Positions 16,783 through 25,136 of a DNA stretch of 64,000 bases are shown here, one piece after another. Each line of letters begins with the position of its first letter. Position 1 is the first letter of the stretch. The notes under the pieces were generated by a model. That model saw only the letters and a program-made list of their open reading frames with translations, searched no databases and was not told the origin of the DNA. Source of the DNA: an uncultured Eubacteriales bacterium (GTDB lineage Bacteria; Bacillota; Clostridia; Christensenellales; Aristaeellaceae); the NCBI GenBank assembly GCA_900315585.1, contig OMZP01000007.1, positions 1 through 64,000 on the forward strand, given 5' to 3'. The position numbers and the translations under genes are program-made.

Positions 16783-18010
16783 GAAACGCACTACCGATGG
16801 TTTTATCCGGCAAAGGCCCAACGGCCTATGGGAGGCCCGCTACACAGCCGGGTATGATCTGAACGGCAAACAAGTTCAGAAGTCCATTTATGCCCCTGAT
16901 GAGCGAACCGCCAAGCGGAAGCTCCGCATGGCTTTGGCCGAAGTGGAGATGGGCCAGGTTGCCTACGGCACCGGCACGCTCGGTGAGTGGCTGGATACAT
17001 GGATGAAGGACTACAAGTTTCGTGCTTTGGAGCCAATCACCTACACCCAGTACACACGCATCATCGAAACGATCATCAAGCCCGCGATTGGGCAGAAAAA
17101 GCTGGCTTCCATCAAGACGCCGGACATCCAGAAGTTCATCAACAGCCTTCAGCGCGACGGCATCCGGCAGGACAGCGGCGCAGGGGGCTACTCTACGGCA
17201 TACATCCAAAAAATTCGGAATATGCTTCACGACGCTTTCGATCAGGCCGCAACAAACGGCATGATCATCCGCAATCCGGTGAACGGCGTGGAAATGCCCA
17301 AGCAGACCAAGCCGCAGATCCGCGTGCTGTCCCACGACGAACAGGAACGCTTCATAAAGGCCCTGGATGGCTTTGAATTGAGGCCGATGTTCATGCTGGC
17401 ACTCTGTACCGGAATGCGGCGAGGCGAGCTCCTGGGGCTCACCTGGGGCTGTGTGGACTTCCGAAACAAGACCATCACGGTCCGACAGTCCGCCACGCGC
17501 TACAAGGACCCCGTGACCGGTCAGGCCATCCATACCATCAAGGAACCCAAGACCTGGACGAGCTATCGGAAGATCCCGATGGTGGACAACATCATCCCGA
17601 TTCTGAGGAACCACATGCAGAGCCAGCGCGTACACATGATAGACCCGAACTGGAATCCCAACGATCTGGTCTTTTGTTCGTCGAAGGGCACGATCATCGA
17701 GGCCAACACAGTGAACCGCTATCTGAATCAGATCATCAAGCGGGCGGAACTGGAGAAGTTCAGTATGCACGCCCTGCGGCACACCTTCGCCACGCGAATG
17801 ATGGAAGCGGGTGTGCCCGCGAAGGTCGTCCAGGAGATGCTGGGACATAAGGATGTGGCACTCACATTGAACACCTACACTCACGTCACTTTGGATACTG
17901 CACATCTGGAAATTGCAAAAATCAATGATCTCATTGAAATGAAGGACAGCGATGATTCTCGCAATACTCCACCTGATCGTGCCAATTTTCCATCCCGCTT
18001 TGGTCGTTGA
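16775..18010 (+). CDS. int: Tyrosine integrase of the mobile element
   Basis: The 411-residue protein has the three parts of Tn916/lambda-type integrases: an AP2-like arm-binding N-terminus (GLWEARYTAGYDLNGKQVQK), a SAM-like core-binding domain (about 65-170) and the catalytic domain. Catalytic residues are visible: Arg in CTGMRRGELLGL (near 213), the HALRHTF box (near 331), GHKDVALT and the final Tyr in LNTYTHV. GAGGGGG lies 7 bases before ATG 16775. It ends 121 bases from the 3' end of tRNA-Thr, the expected attachment region. It should insert and excise the element spanning the AT-rich block to its left. Confidence 0.95.
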   Translation: MPEKRTTDGFIRQRPNGLWEARYTAGYDLNGKQVQKSIYAPDERTAKRKLRMALAEVEMGQVAYGTGTLGEWLDTWMKDYKFRALEPITYTQYTRIIETIIKPAIGQKKLASIKTPDIQKFINSLQRDGIRQDSGAGGYSTAYIQKIRNMLHDAFDQAATNGMIIRNPVNGVEMPKQTKPQIRVLSHDEQERFIKALDGFELRPMFMLALCTGMRRGELLGLTWGCVDFRNKTITVRQSATRYKDPVTGQAIHTIKEPKTWTSYRKIPMVDNIIPILRNHMQSQRVHMIDPNWNPNDLVFCSSKGTIIEANTVNRYLNQIIKRAELEKFSMHALRHTFATRMMEAGVPAKVVQEMLGHKDVALTLNTYTHVTLDTAHLEIAKINDLIEMKDSDDSRNTPPDRANFPSRFGR

Positions 18011-18029
18011 TAACACAACCGTAATGTTC

Positions 18030-18083
18030 CTTATAATGGTATTTTCAATGGTACGGCCAGAATCGCACGCTTATAATGGTACG
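18030..18083 (+). repeat. Direct repeats between integrase and tRNA (possible arm sites)
   Basis: CTTATAATGGTA occurs at 18030-18041 and 18070-18081, exactly 40 bp apart, and AATGGTACG at 18047-18055 and 18075-18083. Position and spacing fit integrase arm-binding sites near the attachment core. Confidence 0.55.
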
Positions 18084-18093
18084 ATGGGCATAA

Positions 18094-18124
18094 GAAAAAC
18101 CCTGAAAACGCCGTGTTTTCAGGG
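18094..18124 (-). terminator. Intrinsic terminator of the tRNA-Thr gene
   Basis: On the minus strand CCCTGAAAAC and GTTTTCAGGG form a perfect 10-bp stem around ACGGC, followed by TTTTTC. It lies 7 bases beyond the tRNA end. Confidence 0.85.
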
Positions 18125-18131
18125 CCTCTCA

Positions 18132-18207
<76 letters not shown>

Positions 18208-18272
18208 GCAGTTCGCATTTCGTCGAACGCAAGTGTTATTATACTACAGGGTGGAGGAAAAAGCAAGTGTTT

Positions 18273-18305
18273 CACGGCAAAATTACCGGTTTGCCGTGAT
18301 TTTTT
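18273..18305 (+). terminator. Terminator-like hairpin upstream of cysK
   Basis: CACGGCAAA and TTTGCCGTG pair perfectly (18273-18298), followed by ATTTTTT. It faces cysK but lies upstream of the cysK promoter at 18380, so it is not an attenuator of that promoter. It may be left from a lost gene. Confidence 0.7.
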
Positions 18306-18379
18306 ACATTTGGCGGCGGCGGGGGCGGTATTGGCAAAAGCTATTGGAGGCCATCGAAGAGAGGTATAGGCCGAATCTA

Positions 18380-18408
18380 TTGACACATTCCGAGGCAAAT
18401 GGTAAGAT
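18380..18408 (+). promoter_or_regulatory. cysK promoter
   Basis: TTGACA (18380-18385) and TAAGAT (18403-18408) with 17-base spacing, 32 bases before the cysK ATG. Confidence 0.7.
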
Positions 18409-18439
18409 ATAGCCAGTTTTTGAGAAGGGAGTGCTGCAC

Positions 18440-19372
18440 ATGGCACGCATCTACACCGCCGCCGACCAGTTGATCGGAGGGACCCCCCTGCTGGAGCTGA
18501 AGCACATCGAGGCCGCCGAGGGCCTGAAGGCGCGGCTTCTGGCGAAGCTGGAATACTTCAACCCCGCGGGCAGCGTGAAGGACCGCATCGCCAAGGCGAT
18601 GATCGACGAGGCGGAGGCCTCCGGGAAGCTAAAGCCCGGCGCGACCATCATCGAGCCCACCTCCGGCAACACCGGCATCGGCCTGGCCGCCGTGGCCGCG
18701 GCGCGGGGCTATAAGATCATCATCGTGATGCCGGAGACCATGTCGGTGGAGCGCCGCCAGCTGATCGCCGCCTACGGCGCTCAAATCGTGCTCACCGAGG
18801 GCGCGAAGGGCATGAAGGGCGCCATTGCCAAGGCGGAGGAGCTGTCGAAGGAGATCGCGGGCAGCTTCATCCCCGCCCAGTTCGACAACCCCGCCAACCC
18901 GAAGGCCCACCTCGACACCACCGGCCCGGAGATCTACGAGGACACCGACGGCGAGGTGGACATCTTCGTGGCGGGCGTGGGCACCGGCGGCACCGTCACC
19001 GGCGTGGGCCAGTACCTGAAGTCGAAGAAGCCCGGCGTGAAGGTGGTGGCCGTGGAGCCCACCGACTCCCCCGTGCTGAGCAAGGGCACCGCCGGCCCCC
19101 ACAAGATCCAGGGCATCGGCGCGGGCTTCGTGCCCACCGTGCTGGACACGGCGGTGTACGACGAGGTCATCCCCGTCTCCAGTGCCGACGCCTTCGCCAC
19201 CGGCAAGGCCATCGGCCGCCGGGAGGGCGTGCTGGTGGGCATCTCCTCCGGCGCGGCGGCCTGGGCGGGCATCCAGCTGGCCAAGCGCCCGGAGAACGCG
19301 GGCAAGACCATCGTGGTGCTGCTGCCCGACACCGGGGACCGGTACCTGTCCACGCCGCTGTTCGCGGATTGA
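18440..19372 (+). CDS. cysK: Cysteine synthase (O-acetylserine sulfhydrylase)
   Basis: This PLP enzyme makes cysteine from O-acetylserine and sulfide in the cytoplasm. The 310-residue length is normal for the family. Motifs in order: GGTPLLEL, the PLP lysine in [10 protein letters not shown] (residue ~42), the substrate loop [10 protein letters not shown] (~70), the phosphate-binding [10 protein letters not shown] (~177) and the C-terminal [10 protein letters not shown] with the PLP-contacting Ser. I chose ATG 18440 because GAAGGGA lies about 10 bases upstream, whereas GTG 18431 directly abuts that site. It has its own promoter at 18380. It marks the return to GC-rich chromosomal sequence beyond the tRNA. 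Confidence 0.96.
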   Translation: MARIYTAADQLIGGTPLLELKHIEAAEGLKARLLAKLEYFNPAGSVKDRIAKAMIDEAEASGKLKPGATIIEPTSGNTGIGLAAVAAARGYKIIIVMPETMSVERRQLIAAYGAQIVLTEGAKGMKGAIAKAEELSKEIAGSFIPAQFDNPANPKAHLDTTGPEIYEDTDGEVDIFVAGVGTGGTVTGVGQYLKSKKPGVKVVAVEPTDSPVLSKGTAGPHKIQGIGAGFVPTVLDTAVYDEVIPVSSADAFATGKAIGRREGVLVGISSGAAAWAGIQLAKRPENAGKTIVVLLPDTGDRYLSTPLFAD

Positions 19373-19404
19373 TTGGGAAGGCTTGGGGAGAATCGCGCAG
19401 AAGT

Positions 19405-19540
19405 ATAGCCTTCCCCATGGGGGAAGGCTTTTGGCACGAAGAAATCCCGCGCTGGAATCAATGGCGCGGGATTATATTGTGGAGACCTCATCCGTCACGG
19501 CTTCGCCGTGCCACCTTCCCCATAGGGGAAGGCTTTTGGA
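19405..19540. repeat. Palindromic repeat, CCTTCCCC/GGGGAAGG family
   Basis: Two copies of CCTTCCCCAT(G/A)GGGGAAGGCTTTTGG flank a segment containing GAGACCTCATCCGTC. Related elements occur at 43587-43855, 49527-49735 and 63690-63832. Always intergenic, here between cysK and a convergent gene. Confidence 0.8.
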
Positions 19541-19548
19541 AATGAAGC

Positions 19549-20769
19549 TCAATCGTCCTGAGCGGCCTCCTGGGCCTCGACCTTGAAGGCATCCTTGCCC
19601 AGCATGCCCAGGCGGGAATGGAAGGGGATGTCGGAGTTGGGATACCGCTTGTAGAACAGCTGGCGGATGCGCTCCATGACCATGCTGCCGGTCTTGTAGT
19701 TGACGGTGGGCAGCAGGAGCGCGATGACGCTGGGGCTGAAATGGGTGATGATGTCGCCCTTGCGCAGGTTGTCCCGCAGGATCTCGATCAGGCCGTTCAT
19801 GATGTTGTCCTGGCGGATGCTGTCGGAGCCGTTGTCGTCGTCGCCGACCATGATGATGCCCAGGAACATGGTGGTGCCCAGGCGCTCCAGGTTGCGCATC
19901 TCCAGGTTGTAGATGGCCTTGAACATCTCGTAATCGCAGACGAAGGCGCCGCGCTCCATGCTGCTGTTGTGCAGCTCGGTGCGGATGGCCTCCAGGTTGT
20001 ACTTCAGGGTCTGGCGAGCCTTGTTCATCTCCTGGTAGAAGGCCATCATCTCCGGGCTCGGCGGCGTGCCGAGATAGCGGTAGGTCAGGTTGGTGGCATG
20101 CTTGTACTGCACCAGGGCGTCGCTGGTGCGGTTCAGGCTCACCATGGCCTTCATCAGCTCGATGTGCAGCCGGTCGTCGAAGCTGTCCACCTCCAGGGCG
20201 GTGCGGCAGACGGCGATGATCTCGTTGAACTGCTCGGCCTTGCGCAGCAGCTCGATGTAGCCGTAGACCGCGCCCAGGTACTGGCTGTGCAGCTGCTGGG
20301 CGAAGCCGGTGTCCCCTTCGAGGTCGCCGGTCTGGAACAGGTCGCCCTCGTAGAGCTCCAGCACCCGCTCGTACATCTCCCGGAGCACGGCGGTCTCTCG
20401 CTCCACGCCGATCTTGTCGAACAGGTCCATCAGCTCCATGGCGTCGATGCGCATGTCCGGCATGCTCTGCCAGTGATAGGCGCCGCGGTCGGACACGATG
20501 CACGCGCCCAGGCCCGGGGACATCTGGTTCAGCAGCGTGCGCATACGGCTGACCAGCGTCTTCAGGGCGTTCTCCGGGTTGGTGACGCTGTGCTCCGGCC
20601 AAAGGGCGTGCAGCAGCTGCTGGTTCGGCACGGGCTTGCCCCGGTGCAGCACCAGGAACTCCACCAGGGCCGTGCCCTTGCGGGATTTGCTGACGGGGTT
20701 CTCCACCCGCTGCTCGTTGATATAGATGAGGAAGCTCCCCATCATCTGAATGCGAATCATGTCGCTCAT
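19549..20769 (-). CDS. SARP-like transcriptional regulator with C-terminal degenerate GGDEF-like domain
   Basis: The 406-residue protein begins with a winged-helix DNA-binding domain of the OmpR/SARP type (LVEFLVLHRGKPVPNQQLLH then NALKTLVSRMRTLL, about residues 10-95). A bacterial transcriptional activation (BTAD)-type helical repeat region follows (about 115-270: LYEGDLFQTGDLEGDTGFAQ, VCRTALEVDSFDDRLHIELM). The final ~120 residues (IIMVGDDDNGSD, DIITHFSPSVIALLLP) resemble a GGDEF fold without the GGDEF signature. ATG 20769 follows AGGAGG. It is last in an operon with an Hpt protein and a response regulator-EAL protein. Inference: an output regulator of that signalling system. Confidence 0.82.
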   Translation of the reverse strand: MSDMIRIQMMGSFLIYINEQRVENPVSKSRKGTALVEFLVLHRGKPVPNQQLLHALWPEHSVTNPENALKTLVSRMRTLLNQMSPGLGACIVSDRGAYHWQSMPDMRIDAMELMDLFDKIGVERETAVLREMYERVLELYEGDLFQTGDLEGDTGFAQQLHSQYLGAVYGYIELLRKAEQFNEIIAVCRTALEVDSFDDRLHIELMKAMVSLNRTSDALVQYKHATNLTYRYLGTPPSPEMMAFYQEMNKARQTLKYNLEAIRTELHNSSMERGAFVCDYEMFKAIYNLEMRNLERLGTTMFLGIIMVGDDDNGSDSIRQDNIMNGLIEILRDNLRKGDIITHFSPSVIALLLPTVNYKTGSMVMERIRQLFYKRYPNSDIPFHSRLGMLGKDAFKVEAQEAAQDD

Positions 20770-20785
20770 GTTGATCCTCCTGCGA

Positions 20786-21133
20786 TTACAGATTGCGCGC
20801 CTTCTCCAGCTGGTCGAAAACCTCTTCCGCCAGCAGCCGGCACTGGGACGGAATGGGCTGATCGGTGTGACCCTTCAGCATGTCGCTGAGCTTGCACACC
20901 GGCTCAAAGACGGGCGTCAGAGAGACGTTCCCCACCGCGCCCTTCAGCGCGTGGGCGGCCTCGAAGGCGGCGGGGGTGTCCCCCGCGTCCATGGCGGCCT
21001 TCAGCTTGTCGAAGTTTTTATCCGCGAGGACCATGTTCACCATTCTCAGGTAGAAATCCCCGTTGTTGATGCAGCGGGCCAGGCCATCGTCCACGTTGGC
21101 GCCGTAGGCCCTCAGCGCATCCAAAGTCAGCAT
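20786..21133 (-). CDS. Histidine phosphotransfer (Hpt) domain protein
   Basis: The 115-residue four-helix protein carries the Hpt phospho-acceptor histidine in AAHALKGAVGNVSL (about residue 62). Single-domain Hpt proteins pass phosphate between a hybrid kinase and a response regulator. It lies 42 bases after the response regulator-EAL gene and 16 bases before the SARP-like gene, all on the minus strand, so the three are probably one transcript. No partner kinase is adjacent. Confidence 0.88.
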   Translation of the reverse strand: MLTLDALRAYGANVDDGLARCINNGDFYLRMVNMVLADKNFDKLKAAMDAGDTPAAFEAAHALKGAVGNVSLTPVFEPVCKLSDMLKGHTDQPIPSQCRLLAEEVFDQLEKARNL

Positions 21134-21175
21134 AGATTCAACCCTCCGTTGTCGATTGGGAAACCGCCGGGGCGG

Positions 21176-22858
21176 TCAAATATCCTTGAGCATCGGCTCG
21201 AAGCTGGCGGCGTCCACCGGGCGGGAGAAGTAATAGCCCTGGATGATGTCGCAGCCCACCTGCTTCATCCGGCGATACTGCTCCTCGTCCTCCACGCCCT
21301 CCACGATGGCCGGCACGCCCAGGGCGCGGGCCATTTCGATCACCAGCTCCACCATGCGGTAGCCGGTGGCGGAGGTGGCCACGTTGCGCACGAACTTCAT
21401 GTCGATCTTCAGCGCGTCGATGGGCATCAGGCACAGCATGTTCAGCGAGGAATAGCCGCTGCCGAAGTCGTCCATCTCGATGTGGAAGCCCGCCTGGCGC
21501 AGCTCGCCCACGGTCTTGAGCATCTGGTCCATGTTCTGGGAATAGGCGCTCTCCGTGACCTCCAGGATGAGGTTTTCCACGGGGATGCCGTTTTCCGCCA
21601 CGATGGCCAGCAGTCGGTCCTTCAACAGAGGATCGTAGAAGTCCATCCGGGACAGGTTCACCGACACGGGCAGGCTCACGCCCAGGCGATCCTTCCAGTC
21701 GCGGATCTGCGCCGCCGCCTGGCGCCAGACATAGTCGTCCAGCTTGGCGATCAGGCCGTTCTCCTCGAACAGCGGGATGAACGCGCCGGGGCTGATGAAG
21801 CCCAGCTCCGGGTGGATCCAGCGCACCAGCGCCTCCGCCGCGTAGAGCTTCGGCTTTTCGCCGCGGATGTCGTACTTGGGCTGGTAGTAGACGGCGAACT
21901 GCCTGTCGGCGATGGCGCTCTCCATGTCGGCGATGAGCCGCTCGTTGTAGAGCTCCTTCTCGTGGAGCGAGTCGTCGTAGAGCACCACGCCCCGGGTGTA
22001 GTTGCCGCGGATGGTGTCGCAGGCGGCCTTGGCGGCCACGCAGTACCAGTCCAGGGGCCGCGCGTCCTCCACGCCGGTGTACACGCCAATGCGCAGGCGC
22101 ACGTTGGCCTGGCGGTTCAGGGCGTGGACCCGGGCCATCAGGCCGGCGTACACCGCCTCGTAGTCCTCCCGGTGGTCCAGCAGCAGGTAGAACAGGTCCA
22201 CGTCGGCGCGGCAGCCGATGCCGAAGCCCTCATGGGCGACCTCGTACAGGCCGTCCGCCACGGCGCAGAGCAGCCCGTCGGCAAAGCCCTTGCCGTACAC
22301 CTCGTTCACCAGGCGGAAGTGATCCACGTCCACGGCGATCACGTCCCGTTTCGCCCCGTCCTTCGGCGCGGGCAGGCGGCGGCAGTATTCAAAGAAGAAG
22401 CCGCGGGTATACAGGCCGGTGAGCTCGTCCCGTTCGATGTCCTGGATGATCTGGCGATCCTCCACGAACTCGATGATCCGCTGGATGCGGGCCAGGATGA
22501 TCTGGGGCATGTCAAAGGGCTTGGCGATGAAGTCCAGCGCGCCCAGCTTCAAGGTTTGCAGCTCCGCGTCCCTGTCGGAGGTGAGCACGATCACCGGCAC
22601 GCGGCACAGGGCCTCGTCCATGGCCCGGCGCTTCAAAAACTCGATGCCGTCCATGCGGGGCATGAGGATGTCCAGCAGCACCATGGCGATGCGGCCGGGA
22701 TGGGCGCGGAGGGTCTCCAAAGCCTCGACGCCGTCCCGGGCGATGAGCACATCATAGGTATCCCGCAGAATCAAGCTGAGAAGCTCCCGATTGACCGCCT
22801 CGTCCTCCACGATCAAAACCGTGTGCCGCTTGTTGCGAATCAATGCGTCGGTATTCAT
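21176..22858 (-). CDS. Response regulator with GGDEF and EAL domains (probable c-di-GMP phosphodiesterase)
   Basis: A 560-residue, three-domain protein. Receiver (about 12-130): VLIVEDEAVNRELL, phospho-Asp in MVLLDILMPRMDG, and the KPFD lysine. GGDEF-like domain (about 160-300): DVDHFRLVNEVYGKGFADGL, but the signature is CRADVDLF instead of GGDEF, so cyclase activity is unlikely. EAL domain (about 310-560), apparently complete: AAEALVRW, VNLSR, LEVTES, DDFGSGYSSL, KIDMKFV, EGVE and QGYYFSRPV. Expected role: c-di-GMP hydrolysis controlled by phosphorylation. I chose ATG 22858 with GAGGAGAAGGA upstream. A strong promoter precedes it at 22977-23006. Confidence 0.92.
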   Translation of the reverse strand: MNTDALIRNKRHTVLIVEDEAVNRELLSLILRDTYDVLIARDGVEALETLRAHPGRIAMVLLDILMPRMDGIEFLKRRAMDEALCRVPVIVLTSDRDAELQTLKLGALDFIAKPFDMPQIILARIQRIIEFVEDRQIIQDIERDELTGLYTRGFFFEYCRRLPAPKDGAKRDVIAVDVDHFRLVNEVYGKGFADGLLCAVADGLYEVAHEGFGIGCRADVDLFYLLLDHREDYEAVYAGLMARVHALNRQANVRLRIGVYTGVEDARPLDWYCVAAKAACDTIRGNYTRGVVLYDDSLHEKELYNERLIADMESAIADRQFAVYYQPKYDIRGEKPKLYAAEALVRWIHPELGFISPGAFIPLFEENGLIAKLDDYVWRQAAAQIRDWKDRLGVSLPVSVNLSRMDFYDPLLKDRLLAIVAENGIPVENLILEVTESAYSQNMDQMLKTVGELRQAGFHIEMDDFGSGYSSLNMLCLMPIDALKIDMKFVRNVATSATGYRMVELVIEMARALGVPAIVEGVEDEEQYRRMKQVGCDIIQGYYFSRPVDAASFEPMLKDI

Positions 22859-22976
22859 GCGAGTCCTTCTCCTCGTGCAAAGCATTTCCCGCGGAGATTG
22901 CGCTGATTCTCATTTCCTGCGTTTGGGCGATGTAACCCGCGAGACCGCGTCTCTCCACTTATAAATCCACATTATA

Positions 22977-23006
22977 ATTATATCCCATCACACGAGCCAT
23001 TGTCAA
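22977..23006 (-). promoter_or_regulatory. Promoter of the signalling operon
   Basis: Minus-strand TTGACA (23001-23006) and TATAAT (22977-22982), spacing 18 bases. Confidence 0.8.
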
Positions 23007-23053
23007 TATGTAACCGTGTAACCGCAAGGATTGAGCAGAAGATTTACATAAGA

Positions 23054-23092
23054 AGAGGTCCCATCAAAGCCATTGGCTTTGATGGGACCTCT
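23054..23092 (-). terminator. Strong hairpin after the flavoprotein gene
   Basis: AGAGGTCCCATCAAAGCCA and its exact complement form a 19-bp stem, followed on the minus strand by TTCTTATG. It lies 16 bases after the stop of the flavoprotein gene. Confidence 0.75.
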
Positions 23093-23107
23093 CGTGTTTC
23101 GCAACGA

Positions 23108-25009
23108 TTACGCTGCGGGTTCCAGCGCCTCGGACAGGGAGGCGGCGTAGGCCGCCGCCTGCTCGCCCGCGATGCGACCGAACACCACGAAGTCGGCCAC
23201 GGCGTTGCCGCCCAGGCGGTTGCCGCCGTGGACGCCGCCGGTGACCTCGCCCGCCGCGTACAGGCCGTTGATGGCCTCGCCGGACGTGTTCAGCACGTGG
23301 GTCTCGGGGTCGATCTTCAGGCCGCCCATGGTGTGATGAATGCCGGCAGTCACCTTCACCGCGTAGAAGGGCGCGGTGTCCAGCGGCTGGGCAAAGGAGG
23401 TGCGGCCGAAGTCCGGGTCGTTCTTCTCGGCCACATAGCCGTTCCAGGTGTCCATCGTGGCCGCGAAGGCGTCCGCGGGGATCTCCAGCGCCCCGGCCAA
23501 TTCCTCATAGGTCTCGCCGGAGAGCATGAAGCCCTTCTTGATGTAGCCCTGGATGACGGTGGAGGCGTCCACCATCTTCTGGTCCACCACCAGCCAGCTG
23601 AAGGAACCGGGCTGCTCGATTTCGGCGGCGGAGACCACGTCGCGGGTGCCCACCTCGTCGATGAAGCGTTCGCCATTGGCGTTCACCAGGATCGCGCCGT
23701 CGCCGCGCAGGCCCTCGGTGATCAGGGAAGCGGTGTCGGCCTGCACGGTGGGATGGATCTGGATCTGATCCATGTCCACGGTGGCCGCGCCCAGCGCCTC
23801 GGCCATCAGGATGCCCTGGCCCTGGATGCCGGCGGCGTTGGTGGTCATGAAGCCCTCCAGCTGGGGCGCGTACTTCACCACCATGTCCAGGTTCGCGCCG
23901 AAGCCACCGGTGGCCAGCACCACGGCCTTGGCGTTCACGGTGACCTTGTTGCCGGTCTTGCCGGTGGCCGACACGCCCACGGCGCAGCCGTCGTCGTCGG
24001 TCAGGATGGCGTCGGCGGTGGTGTCGGTCAGCAGCAGGATGTTGTCCCGCGCCTCGCAGGCCTTCTCCAGCAGCGGCACGGTGTACGCGCCCACGGACAC
24101 GGTCTTGCCGTTCTCGTCCACGGGACGATGGATGCGCTTCACGGAAGCGCCGCCGAAGGACGCCACGTCGGTCAGGTCGATGCCCTGGGTGCGCAGCCAT
24201 TCGATGGCGTCGGCGCTGCCGTTCACCAGGGTGTTCACCAGCTCGGGATCGTTGATGCCCTTGCCGCCGATGAGGGTGTCCAGGGCGAACAGCTCCACGC
24301 TGTCGAAGTAGCCCTCGGGATTGGCCTTGTAGGCGTCCCACTGCTCCTGCACCTTCGCGGCCAGGGCGGTGATGGCCTCGTTGTCGGCCCACTTCTCCGC
24401 CGCGGTGGCCAGGGTCTTCTCCACGCCGGCCTCCTCGCCGAACTCGTTCTCGTCCTGGTCGGCGGTCTTGGCGGCGTTCATGCCGCCGGTGGACTTCACG
24501 GAGTTGCCGCCCACGGCGGGCTCCCGCTCCAGCACGACGACGGTCGCGCCCGCGTCCGCGGCGGTGATGGCGGCGGTCATGCCCGCGCCGCCGGCGCCGA
24601 CGATCACCACATCCGCCTCATAGACCTCGTCCTCGGCCTGCTCCTCGGCCATTTCGACCATGTAGTCGTCGGGGTTCACGCCGGCATCCTCCAGCGCGGC
24701 CCTTGCGGCCTCGATAAAGCCGGCGCGGGTGAAGCCCGCGAAGGTGGCGCCGGTGTAGGTGTCCACGATGCCGCCCGCCTCGACAAAGGCCGCGGGCCAC
24801 TCGTTGATGATGTTCTTGCCGATGCCGTCGGTCTCGTCGTCGCCCGAGGCGGACACGCCGGTCAGCGCGCCGTCCTCCAGGGTGACCTGGACCGTGATCT
24901 CGCCGCCGTAGCCCTGGGCGGTGCCGTTGCCGATGACGGGCTCAGCCAGGGCCGCGCTCGCCAGCAGCAGCATCAGCGCCAGCGCGATTGCCAGGATGCG
25001 TTTCTTCAT
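23108..25009 (-). CDS. Secreted flavocytochrome c-type reductase (FMN-binding domain plus FAD flavoprotein)
   Basis: The 633-residue protein has a Sec signal peptide (KKRILAIALALMLLLASAAL, cleavage near ALA-EP). An FMN-binding domain follows (about 25-125) with the covalent flavinylation motif DTYTGAT. The rest is a fumarate reductase/succinate dehydrogenase-type FAD domain: VVIVGAGGAGMTAAITAADA, GGNSVKSTGG and the C-terminal GGNRLGGNAVADFVVFGRIA. No heme-binding CxxCH is present. Such enzymes use extracellular flavin-based electron transfer to reduce an organic acceptor such as fumarate, urocanate or an acrylate. The acceptor cannot be told from sequence. ATG 25009 follows GAAGGAGG; the promoter is at 25058-25086. 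It is monocistronic. Confidence 0.9.
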   Translation of the reverse strand: MKKRILAIALALMLLLASAALAEPVIGNGTAQGYGGEITVQVTLEDGALTGVSASGDDETDGIGKNIINEWPAAFVEAGGIVDTYTGATFAGFTRAGFIEAARAALEDAGVNPDDYMVEMAEEQAEDEVYEADVVIVGAGGAGMTAAITAADAGATVVVLEREPAVGGNSVKSTGGMNAAKTADQDENEFGEEAGVEKTLATAAEKWADNEAITALAAKVQEQWDAYKANPEGYFDSVELFALDTLIGGKGINDPELVNTLVNGSADAIEWLRTQGIDLTDVASFGGASVKRIHRPVDENGKTVSVGAYTVPLLEKACEARDNILLLTDTTADAILTDDDGCAVGVSATGKTGNKVTVNAKAVVLATGGFGANLDMVVKYAPQLEGFMTTNAAGIQGQGILMAEALGAATVDMDQIQIHPTVQADTASLITEGLRGDGAILVNANGERFIDEVGTRDVVSAAEIEQPGSFSWLVVDQKMVDASTVIQGYIKKGFMLSGETYEELAGALEIPADAFAATMDTWNGYVAEKNDPDFGRTSFAQPLDTAPFYAVKVTAGIHHTMGGLKIDPETHVLNTSGEAINGLYAAGEVTGGVHGGNRLGGNAVADFVVFGRIAGEQAAAYAASLSEALEPAA

Positions 25010-25057
25010 GGGGTTTCCCTCCTTCTCTGCAAACCGTCGGGCAGTTTGCGATGTTTA

Positions 25058-25086
25058 ATTATAACATGAGCAGAGAATAAAGGCAA
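25058..25086 (-). promoter_or_regulatory. Promoter of the flavoprotein gene
   Basis: Minus-strand TTGCCT (25081-25086) and TATAAT (25058-25063), spacing 17 bases. Confidence 0.7.
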
Positions 25087-25088
25087 CC

Positions 25089-25118
25089 AAAAAACGACGG
25101 AACCCTGCGGTTCCGTCG
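25089..25118 (-). terminator. Intrinsic terminator of the pilus operon
   Basis: CGACGGAACC and GGTTCCGTCG pair around a four-base loop, followed on the minus strand by a run of six T. It lies 19 bases after the pilT stop. The -35 box of the flavoprotein gene begins just beside it. Confidence 0.88.
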
Positions 25119-25136
25119 CTCTTTAATTTATCTCTA

